Positions 16,360 through 26,544 of a stretch of 64,000 nucleotides of DNA are shown here, in pieces. The notes under the pieces are model-generated. The model saw nothing but the letters and a program-made list of their open reading frames with translations, ran no database searches and was not told the origin of the DNA. A program made the position numbers and the translations under genes. Source of the stretch: Paenibacillus andongensis (GTDB taxonomy: Bacteria > Bacillota > Bacilli > Paenibacillales > NBRC-103111); the NCBI RefSeq assembly GCF_025369935.1, contig NZ_CP104467.1, positions 4,347,001 through 4,411,000 of the forward strand, read 5' to 3'. The first letter of the stretch is position 1, and every line of letters starts with the position of its first letter.

Positions 16360-17436
16360 CTACTCGATGTCCCAGTCCAATTTCACTTCATTACCTGTTT
16401 GCGATGAACGGTAAATCGCATCCAAGATTAAATTATTCGTATATCCCGTCATGACAGATGTCAACGGCTGTAAGCCGCTCTCGATACACGACAAGAAATG
16501 TCTCGCCATACGGACACGAGGTCCTTCATCGAATTCAGGTACCGTAAGGTCAATGTCGGCTTCGCGATCGAACATTTCTGCGAACAGCTTCCCTTTCGTT
16601 CCACGAATCGAGGCCCCGCCTTCGCTCCCAAGCAGCTGAACATAAGGTTGGTTATCTGTTTCAATGAGAGCTGCCCAGCTTACATCCAGTGATAAAGTAG
16701 CTCCATTGTCAAATTTAATCAGCGCTGTTGCCAAATCCTCCACATCATATTGACCTTCCCAATTAGGTGCTCCCCAGGATCCAATCCCTTTTTTACGCGG
16801 TCCGAACTCAGCGTACGTCGCTCCATAGACTGAAACAGGTTTCGGATTTCCCATCAAGTATAAAGATAAATCCAACATATGCACACCAAGATCAATTAGT
16901 GGTCCGCCTCCGGATTTCCCCATTTGGGTAAACCAAGTTCCCCAGCCCGGAATTCCTTTGCGTCTCAACCAGCCTGCTTTTGCATGATAAATGTGGCCAA
17001 GCGCACCTTTCTCAACCTGTTGTTTCACAGCTAATGATAAGGCCTCCCAACGCAGTTGGTGCGGAATCATCAGGACTTTGCCTGCTTTGCGTTCCGCTTC
17101 AACAATTTGTTTAGCCGACGCAAGATTTAAAGCCATGGGCTTCTCGAGCATAACATGCTTGCCGGCCTCTAGTGCTTGTACCGCGATCGGCGCATGCCAT
17201 TCATTAGACACAGCAATAATTACCGCATCTATAGATGGGTCCGAGAGCAGCTTGTCCGTACTTTCATAAACACGTTCAATGTTATGTTCTTTGGCTCTAG
17301 CTTCAGCAAGCGGCAAATAGACATCTGTTACAGCGGTGATTTCGGCCTCAGGCACTTTTTTCAGCACTTCCATATGTACATTTCCGATATTACCGGAACC
17401 TATAATACCTATACGAATTGGCTTTCCAGCTGTCAT
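16360..17436 (-). CDS. Gfo/Idh/MocA family oxidoreductase
   Basis: A 358-residue NAD(P)-dependent sugar or polyol dehydrogenase-like protein. The N-terminal Rossmann motif is IRIGIIGSGNIGNVH; the EKPMA motif carries the catalytic Lys near residue 98; and GGPLIDLGVHMLDLSLYLMG supplies the Asp/His of the C-terminal domain. The substrate is unknown and no sugar operon surrounds it. The start follows GGGGGATAAAGAA. The TRIC-type gene follows in the same direction. Confidence 0.92.
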   Translation of the reverse strand: MTAGKPIRIGIIGSGNIGNVHMEVLKKVPEAEITAVTDVYLPLAEARAKEHNIERVYESTDKLLSDPSIDAVIIAVSNEWHAPIAVQALEAGKHVMLEKPMALNLASAKQIVEAERKAGKVLMIPHQLRWEALSLAVKQQVEKGALGHIYHAKAGWLRRKGIPGWGTWFTQMGKSGGGPLIDLGVHMLDLSLYLMGNPKPVSVYGATYAEFGPRKKGIGSWGAPNWEGQYDVEDLATALIKFDNGATLSLDVSWAALIETDNQPYVQLLGSEGGASIRGTKGKLFAEMFDREADIDLTVPEFDEGPRVRMARHFLSCIESGLQPLTSVMTGYTNNLILDAIYRSSQTGNEVKLDWDIE

Positions 17437-17709
17437 TTCTTTATCCCCCAGAACGTGTTAGATTTCAATCTTTCTTATTATAAATGTGCTTATCCTTCGT
17501 CGCAACAACCAATATCTTGTGCTCAAATTAATCTTTGAGGAACTGGCCCTCTAGAGCTATTCTTTACATATAATAAATTGCTAAAACTTTTTTAATAGTT
17601 TGACCCTAACATATCTAACATTTGAAATGTATCCTTAATGTAAAGACCAGACGTAATGAATGCGAATGAAGTTCGTTTTCCCAATGGAAAACTCGAAGGA
17701 GGGCTTGAC

Positions 17710-17931
17710 ATGCAAGCATTAACCATTAAATTCAAAAACAAAACCATCCCTGTGCTTAATTTCACACATAAACGATCCCATATGGAACTGTTGTCCAGTA
17801 AGCTAAAGGAATTTGAGATGAATTTTGAATTTCGCAAAAAATTAAAAATGATCTCGATGATCGAGATCATAGGTGATGTCGCCATTTTCAAATATAACGA
17901 CGGCACGAAATTGTATCTGGAAGTTTCTTAA
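17710..17931 (+). CDS. Small conserved protein, 73 residues
   Basis: The ATG (MQALTIKFKNKTIPV) is preceded by GAAGGAGGGCTTGAC, a strong ribosome site, which favours the plus-strand reading over the antisense ORF. The product is basic and looks like a small alpha/beta protein. Function unknown. Its stop overlaps that of the convergent kapB gene by four bases, leaving no room for a terminator between them. Confidence 0.65.
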   Translation: MQALTIKFKNKTIPVLNFTHKRSHMELLSSKLKEFEMNFEFRKKLKMISMIEIIGDVAIFKYNDGTKLYLEVS

Positions 17932-18317
17932 TCTTTCGCCCCGAAATATTCTTTCTGTAACTGATCAAGCTCCTGCAGAGAGCGTCGGGCCCACGCTTCC
18001 ATTTCCGACAGCTTACTGATTTGCGCCATTAGCGCTCTCTTCAGAGAATCTTGGTAATCCGGAATCTGTCCCGCATAAGGACGTATAGTGGATATAGGTA
18101 TTAAGGCAATTTCTTGATAAGACAAAGCTCGTCGTTGATGAAAAAAAGCTACACTTGGATCCATCGGGTTATGTAAATCCCCCTGTGTCGGATGCTCCTT
18201 TACAGCCAGAATGCGGACTGCCGCTTTCATCGAACTGCTTACCTCCACAACCTCACCATAATAAGCACCTGTTTTATACTCAGCCGTTACGCGATCTCCT
18301 ATTTGAAAACTACTCAT
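17928..18317 (-). CDS. kapB: Sporulation phosphorelay-associated protein KapB
   Basis: A 129-residue protein resembling B. subtilis KapB, which supports the KinB branch of the sporulation phosphorelay. It has a beta-barrel-like N-terminus (FQIGDRVTAEYKTGAYYGEV), the conserved HPTQGDLHNP and FFHQRRALSYQE, and a C-terminal helix AWARRSLQELDQLQKEYFG. Despite the historical lipoprotein name, no signal peptide is present. The neighbouring thioredoxin-like gene lies 27 bases upstream. Confidence 0.88.
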   Translation of the reverse strand: MSSFQIGDRVTAEYKTGAYYGEVVEVSSSMKAAVRILAVKEHPTQGDLHNPMDPSVAFFHQRRALSYQEIALIPISTIRPYAGQIPDYQDSLKRALMAQISKLSEMEAWARRSLQELDQLQKEYFGAKD

Positions 18318-18344
18318 TCATCAACAACTCCATTCTCCTCTATT

Positions 18345-18665
18345 TCACATGCGGTTAAGCGGCAGCAGTTTACGATACAGCTCATCCACCGATTGCATGC
18401 GGTACATAAATTCTTTCTCTTTTCCCTGTTCTAAGATGACTATACAGGGTACACTGCTAATTTGCCACTCCCGAGTAATTTGCGGAAGAAAGTTAATATT
18501 GCTCTTTACAAGCGGTAAAGCAGGCAGCATCGTTTTAATGATATCTAACATCCGCTCTGTCACTTTGCATGTCCCACATAAAGGTGTATACAGAAAAACT
18601 GCAAACGAACTTTCTTGCGTTCTGTTTACTCGCTCTAACAGCTCCTGCTCCGTTAATTCCTGCAT
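18345..18665 (-). CDS. Thioredoxin-like protein with CGTC active site
   Basis: A 106-residue thioredoxin-fold protein, similar in size and motif to YusE-type proteins. The active site is YTPLCGTCKVTERM, the cis-proline loop ISSVPCIVILEQG. The cysteines allow thiol-disulfide exchange; the partner is unknown. Its ATG shares one base with the stop of the upstream gene (TAATG), so translation is coupled. Confidence 0.88.
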   Translation of the reverse strand: MQELTEQELLERVNRTQESSFAVFLYTPLCGTCKVTERMLDIIKTMLPALPLVKSNINFLPQITREWQISSVPCIVILEQGKEKEFMYRMQSVDELYRKLLPLNRM

Positions 18666-19186
18666 TACTTGCTCCCTCTTTCATCCAACCAAGCTAAACT
18701 ATCTACAGCATACGCGATAAGATGAGGGAAATCATCAATTTGACTTTCATCCACTTTGCGACCAAAAGATAATGTGATTTGATTATGATACGTAATTGGA
18801 TGATGTCCATATTCATAAGAAAGCAGTTGAATGACTTGCGGACGATGCTCCCAGATGGCACCTAATTGCTTTTCGATATAAGGACATTCCAATTCTGGGT
18901 TATTAACTTTGGTAAAGAGCTTAATGGTCAACGTACAGCCTGGTTTGGCTGTTGGATTTTCTAAAATTTCCGCTGCTAAATCACTCAAATGAACATGCAG
19001 GTTAATTTCGGCTTTGCTTGGTTTATCGATTTTACGGGCAAATTCAATGGCATATGTGCGTGACATCGAGGATAGATCAACTTGATCATGCCGCCGCGTG
19101 ATGATAATTTTACCGTCCAAATCCAAGTCATAGACAGCTCCCTCAAGCACAACCTTTATATTGTCATAGATCGTTGGGTCAAACAT
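18665..19186 (-). CDS. Conserved protein of unknown function, 173 residues
   Basis: The product begins MFDPTIYDNIKVVLEGAVYDL and is a soluble alpha/beta protein without a motif I recognise. ATG 19186 is chosen over GTG 19195 because AAAGAAGG lies eight bases before it. It is coupled to the thioredoxin-like gene by a one-base overlap, so they likely act together or are at least co-expressed. Confidence 0.72.
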   Translation of the reverse strand: MFDPTIYDNIKVVLEGAVYDLDLDGKIIITRRHDQVDLSSMSRTYAIEFARKIDKPSKAEINLHVHLSDLAAEILENPTAKPGCTLTIKLFTKVNNPELECPYIEKQLGAIWEHRPQVIQLLSYEYGHHPITYHNQITLSFGRKVDESQIDDFPHLIAYAVDSLAWLDERGSK

Positions 19187-19258
19187 CCTCCACACCTTCT
19201 TTCATCTTTTCTTTGATTCGATTATACTAAAAGCATACCACGTAAAGAAGGTGTTCCT

Positions 19259-19471
19259 ATGTCAGACAAGCCTGAAGATCAACAGGGCGAACAACAAGGC
19301 CCCAAAAAAGTAAGTCTAGCTGATGCGATCAAGCAGAAACTAGCCCAGAAGAAAGCGGATCAAGCCGCTGCACGTGCTAACCCGAAACAAGCCGGAAACA
19401 CTAACCAAAGCGGCAAAAGCCAAATGACGAAAAAAGTAAATAATCAACGCCGTCGTACCGGCGGCAGCTAA
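19259..19471 (+). CDS. Small basic disordered protein, 70 residues
   Basis: Very rich in Lys, Gln, Asn, Ala and Arg (KVSLADAIKQKLAQKKADQA...RRRTGGS), with no hydrophobic core, so probably disordered or nucleic-acid-associated. A clear ribosome site AAGAAGGTG and an immediate strong terminator (19490-19525) support a real gene. Function unknown. Confidence 0.7.
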   Translation: MSDKPEDQQGEQQGPKKVSLADAIKQKLAQKKADQAAARANPKQAGNTNQSGKSQMTKKVNNQRRRTGGS

Positions 19472-19489
19472 ACATCGCTTTGCGTAGGC

Positions 19490-19525
19490 AAAAGCGCCCT
19501 GAGAGTAATTGTCAGGGCGCTTTTT
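19490..19525. terminator. Bidirectional terminator
   Basis: A perfect stem AAAAGCGCCCTGA/TCAGGGCGCTTTT with an eight-base loop, T-rich on both sides. It lies between convergent genes 19259-19471 (+) and 19529-21142 (-). Confidence 0.92.
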
Positions 19526-19528
19526 ACT

Positions 19529-21184
<1,656 letters not shown>

Positions 21185-21189
21185 TCATA

Positions 21190-21320
21190 TATAGGGACCT
21201 TTAATCGAAGATTAAAGTCTCTCCTTTTTGGGATCCCTAATCGAAGAACGAAGTCTCTCCTTTTTGGGATCCCTAATCGAAGATGTCTCGAAGATAACGT
21301 TGAAGATAAAGTCTCTCCTA
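21190..21320 (-). repeat. Tandem repeat of about 36 bases between two ABC-F genes
   Basis: The minus strand shows repeated units built from AAAAAGGAGAGACTT, then TTCTTCGATTAGGGATCCC. There are two near-complete copies at a period of about 36 bases and partial copies on both sides. It lies in the leader of ykpA and just beyond the stop of the upstream ABC-F gene. A frame through it would encode a LGIPKRRDF repeat, but without family support. Confidence 0.75.
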
Positions 21321-23291
21321 TTTGTTTCGTTCTATTTTCTCTAGCAACTCGGATAAATAAGTCCATCTTTCCATCGCCGCTTCCAAATCCGCTGCCGTTT
21401 GCTGCTCTTGCTCATACAGATCGCGAACACGATCAAAATCACTGCCAGCCGCTTCAATTTGCTTTTTCAAGCTCGCTGCTTTGTCTTCCAAAGATGCTAT
21501 CGTACTCTCAATTTCGTCCCATTCCTTCTGTTCTTTGAAAGTTAGCTTCTTGGGACGGTTCGCATTCGATGAGCTACCTGCTGCCGCAGAATTGCTGTTG
21601 TCTACAGCTGAAGATGTGTTGGAACCAACATTAGACTTGGTAGAGCTTGCTTGACGAATCAATTCTTTCCGGGCTTGATCAGCTTCTTCCTGCTCACGCT
21701 TCTCTTCCAAGTATTCGGAATAATTGCCAATGTAAGGCTCAATCCCGCCAGCGCCATCAAAGGCAAAGAGATGCGAAACGGTCCGATCCAAAAAGTATCG
21801 ATCATGGGAAACCGTAATAACAGCCCCAGGAAATTGATCCAGATAATCTTCCAGTATGGTCAAAGTTTGGATATCCAAGTCGTTGGTCGGCTCATCCAGA
21901 AGAAGTACGTTCGGTTCTCCCATAAGCGTGCGGAGCAAATAAAGTCTGCGTCGTTCACCGCCGGAAAGCTTCCCGATTGGCGACCACTGCAGGGTTGGCG
22001 AAAAGAGGAAGCGTTCGAGCATTTGCGACGCCGATATCGTCTCTCCATCCGAGGTACGAATCTGCTCCGCAGCTTCTTTGATGTACTCGATGACGCGCAT
22101 CTTCTCATCCATCTCGACGTTCTCTTGCGTGTAGTAAGCAAGCTTCACGGTCGTACCGGTCTCGATCGTCCCGCTGTCGGGCTGAATACGACCGGCGAGC
22201 ATGTTCAGCAGCGTCGATTTACCGCTGCCGTTCGGACCGATGATGCCGAGGCGATCCCTCGGCATTACGATGTAGCTGAAGCCGCTAAGCAGCGGCTTTC
22301 CGCTCTCGAAAGCTTTGGTGACGTCTTCGAGCTCCATCACCTTCTTGCCAAGACGGCTGCCTGCCAGCGCCATGTCAAGCTTCTCCCCGGGACCATCTAC
22401 CTTGCGGTCCCGCAGTTCTTCGGCGCGCCCAATGCGCGCCTTCTGTTTCGTCGTGCGCGCCTTCGCACCGCGACGAAGCCAAGCCAGTTCGCGGCGGAGG
22501 AGATTCTGCCGCTTATCTTCGCTGGCTGCCTCGGACTCCATCCGCTCCGCCTTCTTCTCGAGGAACCACTCGTAGTTCCCCTCGTAGCTGTAGATCTTTC
22601 CCCGGTCCAGCTCCAGAATGCGGGAGGTTACCCGCTCTAGGAAGTACCGGTCATGGGTAACGAGCAGCAAGGCTCCGCGCCATTTGCTGAGGAATTCCTC
22701 AAGCCAGATGGCCGTCTCGTTATCAATATGGTTCGTCGGCTCATCGAGGATGAGCAGGTCGGCGGGCTGAATGAGAACGCGTGCCATGGCAACGCGTTTG
22801 CGCTGACCGCCGGACAGCTGGCCGACGGGCTTGTCGAACTCGCTGATGCCTAGCTTCATCAGCACGGTTTTGGCCAAGGTGCTGGCTTCCCAGGCACCTT
22901 GCTCATCCATGCGCGACTGGGCGCTGAACAGCCGCGTTTGTTTCTTCTCGTTGGAGGAGTCCAACTCCAACTCAGCAAGTGCAAGCTCATAGTCGCGAAG
23001 CGTCTTCATGAGCGGCGTATCGCCGTGGAATACTTGCTCAAGAACTGTGGAGTTCGGATCGAACTCCGGGTTCTGTGGCAAGTATTCCACTCGGAAATGG
23101 TTCGCGTGCACGAGCTTGCCGCGATCCGCTGTTTCCAGCCCCGCTAGCAGCTTCAGCAGCGTGGACTTGCCTGTTCCGTTCACGCCAATGAGACCGATGC
23201 GTTGCTTCTCGTTCACCGTGAACGAAATATCATCGAACAGCACCTTGTCGCCGAATGTTTTGGTTATATTGACTGCACTAAGTATATTCAT
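21318..23291 (-). CDS. yfmR: ABC-F ATPase, Uup/YfmR-type
   Basis: A 657-residue ABC-F protein. Two ATPase domains: GLIGVNGTGKSTLLKLL with LSGGQRKRVAMARVL and [14 protein letters not shown]; then GIIGPNGSGKSTLLNML with LSGGERRRLYLLRTL and [15 protein letters not shown] Ser/Asn-rich spacer and C-terminal coiled coil (about residues 580-655) are the hallmark of Uup/YfmR, which help ribosomes at difficult sequences. It overlaps the M42 peptidase stop by four bases (ATGA). The 22.0-23.2 kb part is distinctly GC-rich. Confidence 0.92.
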   Translation of the reverse strand: MNILSAVNITKTFGDKVLFDDISFTVNEKQRIGLIGVNGTGKSTLLKLLAGLETADRGKLVHANHFRVEYLPQNPEFDPNSTVLEQVFHGDTPLMKTLRDYELALAELELDSSNEKKQTRLFSAQSRMDEQGAWEASTLAKTVLMKLGISEFDKPVGQLSGGQRKRVAMARVLIQPADLLILDEPTNHIDNETAIWLEEFLSKWRGALLLVTHDRYFLERVTSRILELDRGKIYSYEGNYEWFLEKKAERMESEAASEDKRQNLLRRELAWLRRGAKARTTKQKARIGRAEELRDRKVDGPGEKLDMALAGSRLGKKVMELEDVTKAFESGKPLLSGFSYIVMPRDRLGIIGPNGSGKSTLLNMLAGRIQPDSGTIETGTTVKLAYYTQENVEMDEKMRVIEYIKEAAEQIRTSDGETISASQMLERFLFSPTLQWSPIGKLSGGERRRLYLLRTLMGEPNVLLLDEPTNDLDIQTLTILEDYLDQFPGAVITVSHDRYFLDRTVSHLFAFDGAGGIEPYIGNYSEYLEEKREQEEADQARKELIRQASSTKSNVGSNTSSAVDNSNSAAAGSSSNANRPKKLTFKEQKEWDEIESTIASLEDKAASLKKQIEAAGSDFDRVRDLYEQEQQTAADLEAAMERWTYLSELLEKIERNK

Positions 23292-24337
23292 GCGAGGACC
23301 GGCTCCATGATATAAGCCGCAAGAAGAGCTGCTGTATTCACTACAGCATCCATATGCGTTCTTTCCATGCTATGTGACGCATGAACACCTGGACCCACCA
23401 ACGCAGCACGAATATCGCGTCCGCCTCGAAGCGCGGCAGATGCATCTGAACCGTACCGCGGATAAATATCAACGGCATAGCCGATTTCCAGCTTTTCGGC
23501 CAGTTCAATCATTTTCGAAGTCATGTGATAATCATAAGGACCTGAGGAATCCTTCGCGCAAATCGATACATCGCGCTCGCTTCCGCTCAAATCATCACCC
23601 AGAGCACCCATATCCACCGCAATAAAATCGGTTATATCATCAGGGATAAAGGCAGAACCATGACCAACCTCTTCATAATTGGAGAAGAACAGCTTGATTG
23701 TAAATTCAGGCTTCAAGCCCTCATCTTTTATCAACTTTAATAGCCCAAACAAGGAAGCAACACTCGCTTTATCATCCAAATGACGCGACTTTACAAAGCC
23801 ATTCTCCTTCACTTGCACGCGCGGATCGAATGAAATATAATCCCCCACTCGAATGCCAAGATCTTGAACCTCTTTCTTGGACTTCACTAGCTCATCAATA
23901 CGCACTTCCATATTGGCTTCATCACGTTTATATTCCCTTGCATCTTCATACACATGTACAGATGGCCTCGACGTCAGAATAGTCCCATCATAAACGCGTT
24001 CATCACGCGTATGAATTTGAACGTATTCATTTTCAATAGCGCCCATCATAAAACCGCCCAATGAAGTGATTTTCAAAGTGCCATTATCTTTGATCGAACG
24101 CACCATTGCGCCGAGTGTGTCCACGTGCGCAGAAATGCCAATGACACGCTCTTGGCGGGTACCAGGAATCGTTACAATACCGCAGCCCTTTTTCGTATAT
24201 GTAAGCTCAAATCCGAGCTTATTTACTTCTTGTTCAACTTTTTGCATAATATGATGCGTGTAGCCTGTCGGGCTCGGAGTCCGCAGCAGCAGCTCTAAAA
24301 TTTCTGTCATATAAGCTTTATTTAATTTCGTTTTCAC
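23288..24337 (-). CDS. M42 family metallopeptidase
   Basis: A 349-residue di-metal peptidase of the M42 glutamyl-aminopeptidase/deblocking type. Metal and catalytic positions seen: GISAHVDTLG, SRHLDDKAS, FSNYEEVGHGS, AVDMGALG and HASHSMERTH. These cytosolic enzymes form large shell-like oligomers that degrade peptides. The start is GTG after GGGAGGAATCCCGA. It is translationally coupled to the downstream yfmR-like gene. Confidence 0.92.
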   Translation of the reverse strand: MKTKLNKAYMTEILELLLRTPSPTGYTHHIMQKVEQEVNKLGFELTYTKKGCGIVTIPGTRQERVIGISAHVDTLGAMVRSIKDNGTLKITSLGGFMMGAIENEYVQIHTRDERVYDGTILTSRPSVHVYEDAREYKRDEANMEVRIDELVKSKKEVQDLGIRVGDYISFDPRVQVKENGFVKSRHLDDKASVASLFGLLKLIKDEGLKPEFTIKLFFSNYEEVGHGSAFIPDDITDFIAVDMGALGDDLSGSERDVSICAKDSSGPYDYHMTSKMIELAEKLEIGYAVDIYPRYGSDASAALRGGRDIRAALVGPGVHASHSMERTHMDAVVNTAALLAAYIMEPVLA

Positions 24338-24383
24338 TCGGGATTCCTCCCTTTTCTATATATTATATTTTCTCTAGAGACAT

Positions 24384-24466
24384 AAAAAACAGTGCAGTCT
24401 AGGTTTCGTAAGCAAGCTCATGACATATGTCACAAACAAGCCTCCTCTAGTGATACTACACTGTTC
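24384..24466 (-). terminator. Long hairpin terminator after the Dabb gene
   Basis: On the minus strand AACAGTG pairs with CACTGTT at the ends of an about 80-base segment followed by six T. Inside lies a palindrome TGACATATGTCA. It begins about 20 bases after the Dabb stop. Confidence 0.65.
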
Positions 24467-24487
24467 CCCTATGTTTTTCAAACTAGA

Positions 24488-24778
24488 TTAGCTTACGAAA
24501 TCAACACAAATGGACGTTCCATCAAGGACTGTCTTCATATGGGCCTTCACTTCTTCATGAACGGGATGCGTGTCATATGCCTTGAGATCCTCTAATGAAT
24601 CAAATTTGGTAATCAATGCAATATCATACGAACGTTCCAGATGCAAAATGTCAGTTCCAACCTCAATATGACGCAGGACCGGGATTTTACCTTCCATGTT
24701 CGTAAGTACAGCCTTTGTTACTTCAACCGCTTCCGGACTGCGATCTTTGAGCTTAAAAAACACAACGTGCGTTAACAT
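24488..24778 (-). CDS. Dabb family (stress-responsive alpha/beta barrel) protein
   Basis: A 96-residue dimeric alpha/beta-barrel protein: LTHVVFFKLKDRSPEAVE at the start, IPVLRHIEVGTDILH and YDIALITKFDSLEDLKAY, then HPVHEEVKAHMK. The family is widespread and mostly of unknown role. The ATG follows AGGGGGAAATCATTC. It is 13 bases downstream of the yfmM-like gene and so in the same operon. Confidence 0.88.
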   Translation of the reverse strand: MLTHVVFFKLKDRSPEAVEVTKAVLTNMEGKIPVLRHIEVGTDILHLERSYDIALITKFDSLEDLKAYDTHPVHEEVKAHMKTVLDGTSICVDFVS

Positions 24779-24791
24779 GAATGATTTCCCC

Positions 24792-26348
24792 CTAATTGGT
24801 TACTTTTGCAGACCATTCCTCAACATTCCACACTCTTGTTACCCAACCTTCATAAAATTCAGGTTCGTGACAAACGAGCAGAACGGTACCTTTATATTCT
24901 TTCAAAGCCCTCTGAAGCTCTTCTTTGGCAACAACGTCCAAATGGTTCGTAGGCTCATCGAATAACAACCAGTTACTTTCTCTCATCAGCAGTTTACAAA
25001 GCCTTACTTTCGCTTGTTCACCACCGCTAAGATTACCCATCGCACGTGTGATATGCTCATTTTTGAGCCCACACCTGGCAAGTGCACCTCGGACCTCATT
25101 CTGAGTCATCGAAGAGAACTCGTTCCAAACGTCATCGATCGGCGTCATGTTTGGTGCTTTAACCTCTTGTTCAAAATAGGCAGGACTCAAGTAGTCACCA
25201 CGGTATGTTTTGCCGCTAAAAGGCTCAAGCTTACCAAGAATCGTTTTGAGAAGTGTAGATTTACCTACACCGTTGCATCCGACAATAGCTATTTTCTCGC
25301 CGCGCTCAATCGTTACATTCATCTTAGGTAGAAGAGCACGATCATAACCGATCTCCAGGTTTTCCGCCTCAAAAACAACTCTACTGCTTGAACGTGATTC
25401 CTTGAACACAAAAGTCGGCTTCATAGCCGTCTCCGGTCGCTCAATTCGGTCAATCTTATCAAGTTGTTTCTCCCGGCTCTTGGCACGGGTTGAAGTTGAA
25501 GCCCGCGCTTTATTACGCGCGATGAAATCTTCCTGTTTTTTAATGTACTCTTGCTGCTTTTCATAAGCGTCAATATGCTGTGTTTTGTTCATTTCAGCCA
25601 TATCCAGGAATTTCTCATAATTCGCTGTATAGCGAGTCAGCTTCGTGAATTCCAAGTGATAGACCACGTTTACAACTTCATTCATGAATTCCGTATCATG
25701 TGAAATCAACATAAAGGCAAACGGATAATCTTTGAGATACATTTTCAACCATTCAATATGCTCAACGTCCAAATAGTTGGTCGGCTCATCTAAGAGAAGA
25801 ACAGTCGGTTTCTCCAAAAGCAGTTTAGCCAAAAGCACCTTCGTCCGCTGACCACCGCTAAGGGAAGTAACGTCACGGTCTAAACCAATGGCATTAAGGC
25901 CAAGACCATTACCCATTTCTTCGATTTTCACATCCAGCATATAAAAGCCGCCGATTTCCAAACGCTCTTGAATATCGCCCATTTGCTCTAGAAGAACCTC
26001 AAGCTCTTCCGGTGTGGCGTCACCCATCTTCTCGGTAATCGCCATCATCTCCTTCTCCTCTTCAAAGAGAGGAAGGAAAGCATCGCGCAGAATATCGCGA
26101 ATGGTTTTGCCCGCTTCTAACACGGAATGCTGGTCCAAATATCCGTAATGAACGCGCGGCGTCCATTCAACCTTACCTGTATCTTTTAGAACTTTTCCGG
26201 TCAATATATTCATTAACGTGGATTTCCCCACGCCATTAGCACCAACGATACCAACACGCTCTCCAGCGAGCAATCGAAAGGATACATTTTTAAATAGCGT
26301 ACGATCTCCAAAGCTATGGCTCAAATCTTCAATTGTCAAAAGACTCAT
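24792..26348 (-). CDS. yfmM: ABC-F ATPase, YfmM-type
   Basis: A 518-residue ABC-F protein, the same length as I recall for B. subtilis YfmM. Walker A: GIVGANGVGKSTLMNIL and AIVGCNGVGKSTLLKTI. Signatures: LSGGQRTKVLLAKLL and LSGGEQAKVRLCKLL. Walker [15 protein letters not shown] and [15 protein letters not shown] basic linker (RARASTSTRAKSREKQLDK) connects the halves. As an ABC-F it should act on the ribosome; whether it confers antibiotic tolerance cannot be judged. The start follows AGGAGTTAGGAATTACGAG. Confidence 0.92.
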   Translation of the reverse strand: MSLLTIEDLSHSFGDRTLFKNVSFRLLAGERVGIVGANGVGKSTLMNILTGKVLKDTGKVEWTPRVHYGYLDQHSVLEAGKTIRDILRDAFLPLFEEEKEMMAITEKMGDATPEELEVLLEQMGDIQERLEIGGFYMLDVKIEEMGNGLGLNAIGLDRDVTSLSGGQRTKVLLAKLLLEKPTVLLLDEPTNYLDVEHIEWLKMYLKDYPFAFMLISHDTEFMNEVVNVVYHLEFTKLTRYTANYEKFLDMAEMNKTQHIDAYEKQQEYIKKQEDFIARNKARASTSTRAKSREKQLDKIDRIERPETAMKPTFVFKESRSSSRVVFEAENLEIGYDRALLPKMNVTIERGEKIAIVGCNGVGKSTLLKTILGKLEPFSGKTYRGDYLSPAYFEQEVKAPNMTPIDDVWNEFSSMTQNEVRGALARCGLKNEHITRAMGNLSGGEQAKVRLCKLLMRESNWLLFDEPTNHLDVVAKEELQRALKEYKGTVLLVCHEPEFYEGWVTRVWNVEEWSAKVTN

Positions 26349-26486
26349 CTCGTAATTCCTAACTCCTGTCTATTTCGAAGATAATCGCTCTTACTCACGA
26401 CTTCTTATTATAACACTGCTCATGCAAGACAGGAATAGGTAAATTCCTCTGGGAAGCGTATTCATTGGCTTTTATAAAATTATGCA

Positions 26487-26511
26487 GAAAAACGCCCCAC
26501 TAGGGACGTCG
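26487..26511 (-). terminator. Terminator at the end of the Tad operon
   Basis: A CGTCCC/GGGGCG stem with loop TAGT followed by five T on the minus strand, 34 bases after the FHA gene stop. Confidence 0.75.
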
Positions 26512-26544
26512 CGGATCAAGCCAAATGATCGTGACTTTTTACTT

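Noticed and set aside
17592-17906. 104-codon minus-strand ORF opposite the small gene at 17710-17931
   Set aside because: The plus-strand reading has a strong Shine-Dalgarno site; the minus one has no support.
21651-22640. 329-codon plus-strand ORF opposite the yfmR-like gene
   Set aside because: It is the antisense of a GC-rich coding segment with intact ABC motifs on the minus strand, has no family features, and its length is explained by GC-rich codon structure.
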